64,000 bases of DNA, taken from Pseudophaeomoniella oleicola (taxonomy: Eukaryota > Ascomycota > Eurotiomycetes > Phaeomoniellales > Phaeomoniellaceae). The notes beneath the pieces are model-generated. The model worked only from the letters and a program-made list of their open reading frames with translations, was not told the origin of the DNA and did no database searches. Each line of letters begins with the position of its first letter. Positions within the stretch are counted from its first letter, which is position 1. The stretch covers positions 310,001 through 374,000 of the forward strand of contig QWDQ01000008.1 of NCBI GenBank assembly GCA_003868215.1, in the 5' to 3' direction. Both the position numbers and the translations under genes were made by a program. Of this stretch, positions 24,078 through 35,451 are shown piece after piece.

Positions 24078-24678
24078 CTTGGTTGCCTTGCGACATTGAG
24101 GATCTCAGATTCTTTGCGCTGTAGAAGAATCAATCCATCGAACGTCACACGGCGGGCGAGCGGGGGCGGCTTGACAAGGCAGCAGTTAATGAAATTGAGC
24201 CCAATGCCAAGGAATTAGATAAGATAAGAGATTGTAGTTATTATCCAGGCTTCTTCGACATTGCGTCTTGTTTCTAGTTTCTCGGTGGAGGCGGAGCAGC
24301 GTGTCTCACGTATTTCTTGGAAGAGTCGCCACAACGTACTGGTGGCTACATGTTGATGCTATCGTGTTCACAGCACAATGATATCAACGCCGAGAACCAT
24401 TTGTAATAACGACTAACGCTGACGAAGCATCACTTCTAGAGTATTCCCCCACCGCATGCATTGCGGACTGCTCTGTACTCAGCGTGAAATATCCAGACCG
24501 CCAAAGACTTCATACGTCCACAAGCACTTTTTTATTACTTGATCAGCGTTTTGTTGTTTCTTCTAGCGTTCTCGTTGGTTTCATTCTCAACGGGGAGACA
24601 TCAGCAGATCATACCGACATTTGGCTGGAGCCCGACGGTCACTTCTGACGAATAGCAAGTCATTGGAGGACCTGAGCC
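24078..24678. other. Divergent DUF1776/WSS1 promoter region
   Basis: Gap of 601 bp shared by the two start codons. It contains a tandem GATA element at 24218-24228. No gene is seen. Confidence 0.5.
24218..24228 (+). promoter_or_regulatory. Tandem GATA element
   Basis: Two directly repeated GATAAG cores (GATAAGATAAG), a typical configuration for fungal GATA factors such as AreA/Nit2. It sits 141 bp from the DUF1776 start and 451 bp from the WSS1 start. Binding is inferred. Confidence 0.3.
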
Positions 24679-25956
24679 ATGCATCCTGAACTGGATCCTC
24701 TAGTTACAGAATTTCAACATGAGAACCGCCGCCCACGTCAAGCTGAAGCGCTACAAATGCTGCGCAAGATTGCATCTCTTGTCAAACCTATCATGCGACA
24801 GCGCAACTGGCGCGTGGGCACCCTGTGTGAATTCTATCCACCGGAGACAAACCTCCTTGGTCTGAACGTAAATCGAGGGCAGAAGATATGTCTGAGGTTA
24901 CGCTACCCAGGCGATCAAACCCAATTCCTACCTTTCGAGCAAGTGACAGATACTATGCTACACGAACTTTGCCACAATGTTCACGGGCCGCACAACGAAC
25001 ATTTTCATGCGTTATGGAATCAGTTACGCGATGAGCACGAGACTCTTATTAGGAAGGGCTACACTGGTGAAGGATTTCTGGGCAAAGGCCAGAGGCTTGG
25101 TGGGCACAGAATACCAATGAATGAGGCGAGAAGGCGTGCAAGAGAAGCTGCTGAGAAACGGAAGACTCTCTATTCAGGAAGTGGCCAAAAGCTTGGTGGT
25201 AGGCCGGTCCTCCGAGGCACCGATATTCGAAAAGTGATAGCCGACGCTGCACAACGAAGGGTTACCATAGAGAAAGGATGCGCTAGTGGGACAGAGACGG
25301 GTAGAAAGCTCGCGCGCGAAGCCGAAGAGAACAATAACGGGTTCAGGACAAAAGCGGAAGAAGATGATGCCAATGAGAGGGCGATAATGCAAGCATATAT
25401 CGATTTAATCCAGGAGGAAGAGAGGGAGAAGTACGGAGATTCATACATGCCTCCCAGCCAGGATAATCCAGCCGGCATGCGCTCTCCACCACCGGTACCT
25501 ACATCTACCAAACCTCCACCTGCACCCTCACAGCCATCTAAACGGCCGAAGCAAGTGACAGACAGCATAGACCTGACCACATCTCATACTCCCCCTCCCC
25601 CTCCAACAGCTCCTCCCGACACATGGACCTGCCCAACCTGCACGCTAGTAAACCCTCTCCAATACCTCCTCTGCGACGCCTGCCTTTCCGAACGCCCTCT
25701 TAACCTACCACCACAACCCCACTCCAACTCTTCACCAAATCCAGCCCCAGCCTCATCGTCGTCCTCGTCGTCCCTCACCAACAAACCAGCACGCGGGCCC
25801 CACAAAGCGACGGAAAACTACAAACGCTTCGAAGAGCAAGAACGAGCGAGACAGGCGGCGAAACCGATGGGATGGACATGTCGGAACTGTGGGAATTGGA
25901 TGGAACAGCAGTGGTGGACTTGTGCGGGGTGTGGGAAGATGAAGAGCAGTTCGTGA
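24679..25956 (+). CDS. wss1: WSS1-like WLM metalloprotease (DNA-protein crosslink repair)
   Basis: Single-exon protein of 425 aa. The WLM domain (about residues 1-180) contains the zinc protease motif HELCHNVHGPH at 95-105, with the catalytic Glu at 96. Wss1 proteins are SUMO- and Cdc48-linked proteases that digest proteins crosslinked to DNA, including trapped topoisomerase 1. Consistent with this, a SUMO-interaction-like motif DSIDLT lies at 295-300, after a Pro-rich linker. A RanBP2-type zinc finger follows (W316, C318, C321, C332, C335; CPTCTLVNP, CDACLSERP). A second CxxC...CxxC finger lies at the C-terminus (C400, C403, C414, C417). A basic region around 150-160 could contact DNA. All catalytic ligands are present. 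The start ATG is the first in frame and begins the conserved domain at once. Confidence 0.9.
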   Translation: MHPELDPLVTEFQHENRRPRQAEALQMLRKIASLVKPIMRQRNWRVGTLCEFYPPETNLLGLNVNRGQKICLRLRYPGDQTQFLPFEQVTDTMLHELCHNVHGPHNEHFHALWNQLRDEHETLIRKGYTGEGFLGKGQRLGGHRIPMNEARRRAREAAEKRKTLYSGSGQKLGGRPVLRGTDIRKVIADAAQRRVTIEKGCASGTETGRKLAREAEENNNGFRTKAEEDDANERAIMQAYIDLIQEEEREKYGDSYMPPSQDNPAGMRSPPPVPTSTKPPPAPSQPSKRPKQVTDSIDLTTSHTPPPPPTAPPDTWTCPTCTLVNPLQYLLCDACLSERPLNLPPQPHSNSSPNPAPASSSSSSSLTNKPARGPHKATENYKRFEEQERARQAAKPMGWTCRNCGNWMEQQWWTCAGCGKMKSSS

Positions 25957-26008
25957 GATTGTTGTTTTGGTTGTGTGTGCATGGCTTTGTTTAAAGGGGG
26001 GAGGAGGA

Positions 26009-26033
26009 GTTGTTGTTGTTGTTGTTGTTGTTG
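26009..26033. repeat. GTT triplet microsatellite
   Basis: Eight GTT units just downstream of the WSS1 stop codon, probably within its 3' UTR. Confidence 0.85.
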
Positions 26034-26249
26034 CAGCAATTTTTTGGAAGAAAGAGCGGAATTTGGAAAATGAAAAGTTGTGTATACCCGCCCCATTTTG
26101 GACGTTGGGGGATTTGTGATTGTTGTTGGATGGCTGCTATTCAGGCATATAAGGATCATAAAACAGCATTCTCAAAAACTCTGTCTCTCCATTCTCTCTC
26201 TCTTATATTTCCAACCACTCGTATAAACTCCCGCATATCAAGTCCCCCC

Positions 26250-27478
26250 CTACCCCGAACCGCCCCCAATCAACGCCCCCAACCCCGCCCGATCCAAAGC
26301 CGGCCCAACATCCAGATTAACAGGCACAGTATTCTGCGCCAACGCCGCGCTCAACCACGGAATCTCCTGCCCGCCATGCGTCACGTTCGTCGCCGTGACG
26401 AGCACAGGGATCCCCGATGCGAGCAATCTGGGCTCGCGCGACAGCAGCGAGAGTAAGTACGTTGTGTTCGTGGTCGCGCGGGTGGTGAACGCGTTGGCGG
26501 CCGGGGCCGGGTGGACTAGAGTGTTATTGAGGGTTCCCGTGCCAATGGGGATGGGGTCTGTGGTGTTGGTGATGTTGGGCGGGAGGGTGAAGAGGAGGGT
26601 CAAGTTGCCGAGGTCGAGTGTTTGGACGGTTGGGTTGGGGATGTGGGCGAGGCCGGCGAGGTTGGCGCCGTCGGGTTGCGTGTCGAGCATGAGGGTGAGG
26701 TTGGTTATGCTGAGGCCGGTGAGGCCGTTGAAGCCTTTTAAGAGGACGAGAATAGTCAGTTTTGCAAGCGGATTGGTAGGATTTCACACTGATGGGGAGG
26801 AACGGGGGAAGATTTCTTTCAATCCGATTGAACACATACCGGCCATGGTAATTGTTTTATGGTAATTAACAGTGGTTTTTGGCAATGCTCCTTGTTTAAG
26901 CTTCGTCTTGCCTCTGAGCTGAAGCGTTACGTTCTCTTGCTTCAAAACAGCAGTTGTATACGCGGTGAAAAGCGCGGTGTTGTTGATGATACTGTGAGTA
27001 TTGATGTTAGAGACCGCTCCGTTGTTGGCCTTGACTTTCGGCACAGGGATGGAGGAAAAGGGCTCGCTCGCATCCCCCAGATATAGATCTCCCGTGAAGG
27101 GGTAGAGGTCTGGATGGTACATGGCCTTGTTCGTCAATCTGGATGTTATCTCAAGGTCGAAAGAGTCTGGCGTTGGATTTAGAATCGACATGGACGTTAT
27201 GTTGAGTCTCGACTTGTTAACATCATTCTGAGCTATCTCTGGGTAGCCCACATAGACTCTGTGGGGGAGTGTCAGAGTTTTGATGAACGATCAATTGATA
27301 TACAGCATACTTACACTGGCAACGTAATAACCAGCACGAGGACAATGATAACAATCACATGAACCCACCACCAACGTTTGTAATGGTTTATGATACCACC
27401 CCTTTTCTTTGGTTTCTGTTCAACCTCTACATTCGAGGTATTAGAGGTATGAGGCTGAAGGTCATCTTTGTCCGCCAT
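26250..27478 (-). CDS. DUF3712 (LEA-2-like) membrane-anchored protein, 3 exons
   Basis: Minus-strand exons are 27478-27315, 27258-26840 and 26734-26250, giving 355 aa. An N-terminal cytosolic tail with a KKRGG basic patch leads into a single transmembrane helix (WWWVHVIVIIVLVLVITLPVVYVGYP, about residues 36-60). Then comes a large extracytosolic domain of the DUF3712/late-embryogenesis-abundant type, built of beta-strand-like repeats with many N-glycosylation sequons (NIT, NVT, NNT, NLT). It has a second repeat half (GFNGLTGLSITNLTLML). Such proteins are common in filamentous fungi and are thought to sit in the plasma or vacuolar membrane; function unknown. Phases 2 and 1 at the junctions give one continuous frame. 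Start is the ATG encoding MADKDDLQPH. Confidence 0.8.
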
Positions 27479-29160
27479 GTTTTTGTCCCGACGATGTCTG
27501 TTCACCAATAACTTGTATATAGATGTCAAAGATAGGCTGGGCAGGTAAGAGTAAGGCTTTGATCTCAGACCTCCAATGACCAAAGAGCTTCAGTTGACTG
27601 TGATTTTCGGAACTTACTTCGCACAAGAACTGCAATGATAGTGCTGGAAGCTTGCTGACCAGGAATTGCAGTCGAGATGAATACCAATTAGAAGAGTTAA
27701 ATATACGAACAATTGACAGAAACACAGAAGAAGGCCAATCAAGGCCCTGATATAAGAAACCCCCAAGCTTGAACAGATACGATGGGGGATAAAGAGAGGG
27801 GAAGAAGCGCGATCTCCGCTTTCTAATGATCGGATCTACTAGAAGTCATCGTGACCCTTTTGAAGTTGGTGGTCATGGCTTTCTGTCGGTGAAGGAAAGG
27901 TGAGAAATTGCGCTTCGATTCAAAGAGAATAAAGAAACAGGAAAAAAGCATGTCACATGCGAAGAATGATGTGACAAGAATGATAAATCCGGGGTGGCAC
28001 GAGGCTACCGACATCCGAGGCTCGAGACGTATCTGGTAATGTTAAAGGAAGGGGGTTTGTATGTTTTCGGGTAGTGTAGAGTAACAACAGGAGCCATGAC
28101 GAGCTGGTCGGTTACACCAGGATCCCGAAAGGCTCAACCCTAGCTGGGATAGATCCAATAGTGTCTGAACATCAGCCATTGTCAGTCATCACTAGGGCTT
28201 GAAAAGTTAACGCTGAAGTGTGTGCGCAAGTAGGTAGAATGAATGTAATTAGGGAGAGAGGGGGGGAGTCGAGGAGTCAAGGTCGGAAACAGAATAAAAA
28301 AGTGGCGGAAAATCCCCTGCATCGCTCCACGGGGTAACCGTTTACCGATTACCTTTTGGGCCAATCGCCGAACTTTCCGGGGTAAGTTAACGTAGTGTAG
28401 AAAACGGCGAACGGAGGGAGAAGCAAAATGGAGAAGGTGGTGGGTGTCGATCAATGAATGAACGAATAACATGGGATAGGATGCTCATACTAAGTAATAC
28501 TGATCTCCTCTTCAAGTAACAACTTACGTCGGAGTATCCGTGACCCCCTCTCAATAGCTCATCCTCCACATACTACGTAGTAAAGAAGCGAAATTGGGAG
28601 CATCAATCGACTAGCGACTCACGCTTCCTACGACCTCTCATGCTTCCAGGAAAGATGTGACTGACTCGATGCCTCTCTCCCGAGCTTTTCGACCGAGGTC
28701 ATTGTCATCGCCATCGATTATGATCGACATACACCGTTTCATACCTTACACGGGAAAGATTGTACACAACTAAGATCATCACTTATAGAATAATATATTG
28801 GGACGGTATTTGGCGAGAAGAAGATATCAGCTTTTTGACAAAAAAACACACTCATTCTCGGAACCAGTACCAGATACAACATGATATGCTGCAAATAAAA
28901 AAAAACATCTTCCAGAGGTGGTTATATAATCACAGATCGTAAGGTCATATCATCAGAAGAACCAACCAAGAAACCCTGTTTCTCTTGGTGGCGTCAAGCC
29001 CTTTAGACGCCCTCATCTTGGCACAGACACAGTCCACACCCTGTAGCCGAGGATATGACCCAGAACATAATGGTACAATTGGGTATCAGAAAGAAGCGAA
29101 ACTCATTGATAACAGAGGAAAAAAGAACCTGTCAACGATCGCTGATAAACATAGGAAATC
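27479..29160. other. 1.7 kb intergenic region
   Basis: Contains the DUF3712 promoter and the 3' side of the Sel1-repeat gene. An exact TACTACGTAGTA palindrome lies at 28571-28582. No gene is seen. Confidence 0.5.
28571..28582. repeat. TACTACGTAGTA palindrome copy
   Basis: Exact 12-bp palindrome in intergenic DNA. It is followed by AAAG, as are the copies at 51746 and 52049. Confidence 0.9.
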
Positions 29161-31382
29161 TCACGGCTGGTACGATTTCTTTCGCGTAAAGATACTTCGG
29201 CTCCTCGTCCTTGATTTGTTCCGCTTTCGTTCCGGCGAAGCAGGCCCCGATGGATCTCGTCCATCTTTATCCATATACTTCTCCTTGTAAATCCTATCAT
29301 CTTTGTCAGTCCAGCCCACCACTCACGATTCAAGACCATTACTCACCAGCTGTTGCCAACCATGCTCATACCCTTGGCTTCTGCTGAACGATAGAACTTG
29401 GCTGCCTTTTTCAGATCTTTCTTGCAGCCAATGCCTTCGGCGTAGCAAAAGCCCGCTTCAGCGAGTGCATCCGGGTCACCCCAGTTGCCTGCAATTTCAA
29501 AACACCGCAGTGCTAGAGCCTTGTCTTGTTCGATACCCCATCCATTCAGATGACTGACTCCGAGCTCATAGATGGCGAGAGCCAGCTGCGCTCTATGTGT
29601 CTTCTTTTCATTGACATCACGATTGCCTTGGACGGCTCCCACATCGCTATCTTCAGCGACTTCCAGTCCGGCACAATCGACTGCTTTCCGTAGCCATTGA
29701 ACCCCCTCTCGCTGATTGGCACGCATCCCCCATCCATGACGGCAAGCTAGGGCGTAAAGGAGCATCGCTGTAGGGTTATTTTGCATGGCTGCAATACGAA
29801 GATGGTAGGTTGACTCTTTCAGCGATCCTTTCTCATGGCATTCTATCGCCTTCGTGAGATGCTCTTCAGTACTCATCCAGGAATACGCCGAAGTGCCAGT
29901 CTTGACTGACTGCGCTCTGATTGTGCTATCAGACCGCGAAGAAGTATCATCTTCATGAGCGGCCATCAGAGGTCTCCCCCGTATGGCTCTCAGATCGCCT
30001 CGTTCGACTGACGGCCGGCTCCCACCAGCAGAAGCCGTGGAATGGGAAGAGTGCGCTGGAGAAACTGCCGTCTTAGCCTCGATTGGGTTCTCTGGAGTTT
30101 TTGGCCGTGAGGCCTCAAAGCCGAAAGAGAAATTCGACTGCGTTGAAGTGGATGGAAGGAGGCCGGCGGGAGGCCCTTTCGGCGTCGTTACGGAATTGGA
30201 CTGGAACAGTGGCTCGTGCCACTCGAAATGGGGTGTGGACAGGCCTTGGAACAGGAGCGAGTTTCTGGAAACCGTTCTTCCCCGAGGCAGTGAGAATTTT
30301 GCATGTGTGTATGTGCCTGCGCCGGAAACAAACCCGTCTGATGACACAGACCGAGCGTCATCAGTAGCATAAGGCGCCGAAAGATGCTCTAGATCAGCCA
30401 GACGTAATAGTTCTCGGGAGATATCCTGACTGTCCCGTTGTGACTCTGCTCGTAGCTGCAAGCTAGCACTGCTCAGTGGTCGAGAAAAATTAAATGCCGG
30501 CCGTGGAAGATGAGTTCCTCCAACGGACACCTCCGAGTTGATGGAGGGTGATCGAGGATGAGACGTGACGAATGGTGACATTGGCGAATGAGGGGCAGAT
30601 ATGCCACTGCTGGCCGATAACTTACGATTATTTGAGAACGTTGAGCCACCATTCGAACTGGTATAGTCGTCATCAGAGCTTTCATTATGCAGTCGTGGTG
30701 CGCGTGACAGGAAAGAATGCTGCACACGAAAGCCAGATAGTCCATCTGACCTCTGTGACGATGAATCCGCCGAACCCGTTTTTGACGGTATGGATGGAAA
30801 AGGTTCGGTACGCGGCATGTGCGCTGAAAAGCCCAGCTCCTGCTTCTGTAGACTTGTTGTCCCTTGCGCCGCTGTCAACTCGGGAGAAGCACTGCGCGGC
30901 ATGCCCCCGAAGTAGTCGGATGGATGAGAAGATTGGTGGACGGATTGCATGACCTCGTTTGTTTCCATCGGGGTTTTGAACTCATCCTCCTCGTTGAACT
31001 CGACTGGAATACCGCTAATTCTGGGATACTCTGAGACTGGCCTGAACTTTGGTTCCTCGACCTCTGGACTGCTTGATGATCCCTCTTGACTTGTTGAACC
31101 TGCTGAAAAGGAGCGCATGAAATCTGGGCGCTCTGACCGCGTCAGGGACAGCGACTTTTTCACCATTGCAGGCGGCAAGCGACTCATTCTTCGTCCCTGT
31201 CTCTGTTCGTCATCAAGCTGTTTCGCCAATGCTCTGCTTTGAGCCGCAAATGCATCCAGAGGTGACAGCGCCGGCGGCACATCTCCATCGTAATGTTGTA
31301 GCCGAGGTGACGGGAGCCCTAATCGTACGGCGGCATCTCCTGGTCTCTCTGGTAGATTGATATATGTCGGTCGATTGGCCAT
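29161..31382 (-). CDS. nif1: Sel1-repeat protein, Nif1/Dsf2-like, 2 exons
   Basis: Protein of 722 aa from minus-strand exons 31382-29347 and 29293-29161. The first two thirds are Ser/Pro-rich and probably disordered, with many possible phosphosites. The C-terminal third, from about AYSWMSTEEHLTKAIECHEKG, holds Sel1/TPR-like repeats (AMLLYALACRHGWGM, YELGVSHLNGWGIEQDKALAL, LAEAGFCYAEGIGCKKDLKKA). This arrangement is shared by fission yeast Nif1, described as a mitotic inhibitor acting through the Nim1/Cdr1 kinase, and by budding yeast Dsf2. The short second exon adds WIYKEKYMDKDG and a basic tail ending FTRKKSYQP. Without it the conserved GNSWIYKEKYM would be cut. The orthology is inferred from the layout, and the cell-cycle role is not demonstrable here. 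Confidence 0.78.
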
Positions 31383-33428
31383 GATGTCTGACCCTTCTTA
31401 GTAACCTTCGCCCAGGACGTTGGATCTCGCAGAAGTATCTCTTCTTGCTCCTGCACCACGCCCGTACTGAAGATATTCCTGGACTCGCCGAAATACCGGT
31501 TCCTGTGTCAGTATAAGCGCGCTGAGGGACATGGATCTCAAGCTCGAATCGTGGTTGCACAGACTAGCGATATCACCCGTGAGTTGTTGTAATTAAATGA
31601 CTGACTGATATGAGAAACTGCGACGGAAATGAGCGACGATGTAGTTGATGTCTCTTTTCTAAATACGCTGAAGGCAGCAAGCTCGAATTCATCCAGATTC
31701 GACCATGGCGAAGCTGAAATGAAACAACGTATTGGCGAAAGATGGTGCAAAGACACCTATCGAATAGACCGGTGTATCGACAGGACGCCTGTGATGTCGA
31801 CTTTGGAGTGTTGGAGGAGGGAAATCGATCAGTCCAATCTCAGGGGTTTCTTGGAGAGTTCAGGATTAGAGTCTGAGCGTCAAAGTTTGGGTACCTTAGG
31901 GGAGAGTTAAGGGTCATCTACGGGTAGAACTACGTAGTAGAGACCTGAGTTAAGGCGTTGGAAGCTAATACTTTCCTTACCTTAAGGTTAAGGGCGTAGG
32001 TGGGCATCCGAGCTTGGACTGGGACTGAAATTTCCAAGAATAGGCTACAATCCTCCGTACCTTACCGTTAACGTGACTAAACCAACAGACCCTCAAATAC
32101 CCTCAATTAGCCTCGAGTTTCACTTGTCCATAAATTGTGCTCTGCTCCCCCTTGGCCCGCCAATCGTTATTTTAATCAGCCTGCCCTAGTGACGATCTAT
32201 TCTTCTTCACGGAGTACATTTCCTTGAGTTGTGTAGCTTGGTATAGGTCGTTCAGGGACAAGGTCACAGTAAGTGGTCAATAAGGGCCCTCACTGTATTA
32301 GGTAGGCATCCCTAGCAACGCTACTCTGCAATGCACCGCCTATTCGTAAAGTATGCAGAATATGGATATAGGTTCAAGTTTGTCATTGTGCAGTGGCTTG
32401 CAGGGCCCTGCAAGCCCCCAGACCCCTGATCCCAACCCATTGAAATCACTCTGCAAATAGAAACAATCCCTGTACTGTACAACATGAGATGATCTCACAT
32501 CAATTGAACACCTCGACACTTACGTATTGATGAAAATCGGCATCTAACAATTCCAATTTTGCTGCGAATTCTTTGGTTCCATGTAACTGGCACCTCGATC
32601 ACTACTACGTAGGACTATGTAATTACATACCTCCTAAGTGCCCAGATGATTATTGGTAAACCTCTCGAGCATAAGAGGCCCGTTCCTTTACCTATTAAAG
32701 ACCTATATTTGATAGTCTCACTCCATGTTGCCTAGGGTACGGGTCAAGAAGTGGTCCCCAGAGAATGCGAAGGTATCAATATTCCTTGGAATGGTTCCCA
32801 AGCCGGTAATACTAATTACGTAGTACAAGATAATAGTTGACCCCCCTCATAAGTGCCAAGATGCCACCAATGACCAATCAGAACAACACTATCTCCTCAT
32901 CCAATTTCCCAACTTCGTGTTCAACTTCTGTTTCCACACGCCCGAGTTCCCGAGTTTTGGATCTGTTGTACGTTGCCCTTATTTGATCTCCTCACCGTCG
33001 CAGGGTTGCAACAGGAAGAGACATTATGATGCACAGCAACAGGAGCGAGTTCCAGAGGGACGTAAGTGGTGAGCAAGTGGGTGATACAGTAGTATGATGG
33101 ATGCTGCTTTTGAGACACAGACGAAACATGGCCTAGACCCTGACTGGCTGTCAGATGGGCATCCAAGTAGAATATCTCACATTGCCTCTCATCGGTGCAG
33201 ATCTTATGGAGCCATCATCTACGACCAAAATATCTACCATATGAGTGCCTGAACGTGCTCAGTCACAACATCAGCTTCTGGAATCGTGGCCATTTTGTGC
33301 AAATTCCAGGAAGGTTGATAAGACGCTTGAAGAACGAAGAGTGGATCTTGGTATTTGGCGGGCAAAGTCCCGACTTCAGTTCGCAAGCATATGCAATGAA
33401 CACCATTGCCATACGTGGTTTCAAAGCA
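31383..33428. other. 2 kb intergenic region
   Basis: No gene recognised. It carries palindrome copies at 31929-31938, 32605-32612 and 32817-32825. It separates the Nif1-like gene promoter from the 3' end of the MFS transporter gene. Confidence 0.5.
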
Positions 33429-35084
33429 TCAGGTCGCTGCATATTTTGATATGGCACGCAACTTGGGGCCAAATAGCCAGAAGACGAACGGAGCCGGAAA
33501 GCCGACAGCAGTACTAATGAAGGCCAACACGCTGGTACCCCATCCATAGCCCAGAGCCTTGTACATGTTTGGGGCGAAGAGAGGGAAGCCGAAGCCAGCG
33601 AGGCTGCGGAGAATAGCGACGGCGCCCATGGCACTGGCGGCGAAGCTCGTGTAGCTGTCGACAGTGTATGTCTGCGTGCTCTGCAAGCATCCCATGGTCC
33701 CGGCCGAGAATATGACGATGCCGATGTTGGGCATGATCCAGTGCACGTGCCCCTGCACGCTCCAGCCGTACCAGAAGAGGCCGATGGTGACAAGAATCGA
33801 TCCAACGAACATGGATGGCATGCGAAACTCGGGCCGGCCGATCCCGCCATTCTTCTCCTTGAGCCGGCGGTATATACGGTCAATGTAGCGAAAGTTGAAG
33901 AGAATACCTACGAGGGAGCCGATCGTTATGGAGATGTAGTTCAACCCACCAATGCCGGTGCTCTCGCCGTATATCTCGGCCCACACTAGCGGAAAGGTCG
34001 CAATGATCAGATAAGTCACTCCGAAGAGGTATGCCATGTATAGCGCGATGACTTGGATGATTGGCTGAGTCGCGATCATGCGTGCCGGCCGTACGACGGC
34101 TCCCCCGATGGCGCTGGCGAGACTCTTGGGGGCTCTGATGTCAGTGTACAGCTTCTCATTTGCTGTCTCCTCGACAAGGCGGTCTCGCTTCCTTTTCAGG
34201 AGGACGGGCGCATACGACTCGCGTAGCCAAATCAATCCAACTATCTGTATGACACCAGTAAGTGCACTAGACGACCAGAACACCCAGCGCCATGTCGTCC
34301 TCTCGGCAATCCAACCTCCAGCGATTGGCCCGAGGACGGGACCAAGAATCGGCGCCATAGCGTAGATACCCATGGCCCTTCCTCGTTCCTCTGTGATCCA
34401 GATATCACTAAATGACAAACGCATTAGTTTACTAACGGGAGTACTGAATCTAGCCTATGTTGCTCACCTCAAAGCGCCTCCCCCAATGGCAAGGGGGGCA
34501 CTCCCGCCGGTGCCAGCAAGGAAACGGAACACGAATATCTGAGCCTTGCTCGTTGCGAAGCCCCAGCCGAGGTTCCAAGCGAGGTACCAAGCGAGGTACC
34601 ACAAGTTGCTGAGCTGTAAGAGGCGGACGCGACCAGAGAGCTCGGAGGCAGGACCGAAAAAAACAGGCCCGATGGCGTATGCAAGAATGAATACTGATAG
34701 GACCAATTCCAGCTCGATCTCGCTGTGTATATGAAGATCTCCACCGAGACGAGACAAGGCGGGCGCCACCATAGACGACGAGACAGGTGAGATGAATGTG
34801 AAGATGGAGACAGCAACTGTATAGGACCATTTTGTCTTGTTCGGCCAGTTCTTCGGGTTCATTGGGTCTTGCGGTCCGTCCCAGTCAACGAAATTTGGGT
34901 CTTTCGGGGGGTCTTCGGGTTCTATCGCAGGCGGTCTGGCTGCTTCCAGGTCTAATGCTCTTCCATGTTGCCTCGGGTTGTCACTTGCTGCTGCTGTGGT
35001 GCCTTCTGCGCCGATGCTTTTGTCTGATGAGGGACTGCCCTCCGAGTACGTAGGTTTCTCGCAAGCTTGTATTACCTGGGCCAT
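33429..35084 (-). CDS. DHA1-type MFS transporter, 2 exons
   Basis: Major facilitator superfamily drug:H+ antiporter-like protein (DHA1, 12 predicted membrane segments), 531 aa, from minus-strand exons 35084-34468 and 34407-33429. The first 80 residues are a hydrophilic tail with the family's DPKNWPNKTKW entry sequence (here NPKNWPNKTKWSY). Motif A-like FGPASELSGRVRLLQ follows helix 2. The conserved FRFLAGTGGSAPLAIGGGAL then joins across the intron to SDIWITEERGRAMGIY. Motif C-like GPVLGPIAGGWIAE is in helix 5. A perfect in-frame 12-bp tandem duplication at 34576-34599 yields WYLAWYLAWNLGW in a membrane helix. The gene is divergent from the zinc-cluster regulator at 35452, a common arrangement for a transporter and its regulator. 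Substrate unknown. Confidence 0.88.
34576..34599 (-). repeat. 12-bp in-frame tandem duplication in the MFS gene
   Basis: CAAGCGAGGTAC occurs twice in a row, preceded by a diverged third unit. It encodes repeated YLAW in a membrane segment without breaking the frame. Confidence 0.85.
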
Positions 35085-35451
35085 GAGGCGGTCTATCGAT
35101 GAAAATTGTTTCTAATATGCCTCTTTTCTCTGCAGCTATGCCTTCTTTCTCCGGGAAGCTTCATGGCTTATATAGTTATGTCTCTTGCTTTCTGCCGGCT
35201 CGCTTGTTACAATGCTCGAAATACAAGAACCAATCGGGTTCAAGCATTCGGTTTCGGGTCCGATAGATAAACCCCGGAAGACTTATATAATCAGCCTCTC
35301 CCGCCCGAGTGGCCACCCGAGTCACTCTGATCGTCATTTATGACAATGAGTACGCACTGCATATGTATCAATATCAAATCATGTAGGGCCAGGATCAAGA
35401 GATCCCATCGCTGTCTTTGACATTGGAGGTGATATTTGCTCATTGATCGGC
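35085..35451. other. Divergent MFS/regulator promoter region
   Basis: Gap of 367 bp between the MFS start and the in-frame ATG of the zinc-cluster regulator. TATA-like elements face each gene: TATATAAG on the minus strand at 35167-35174 and TATATAA on the plus strand at about 35284-35290. Confidence 0.5.
35167..35174 (-). promoter_or_regulatory. TATA-like box of the MFS gene
   Basis: TATATAAG on the minus strand, about 85 bp upstream of the MFS start codon. Confidence 0.45.
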
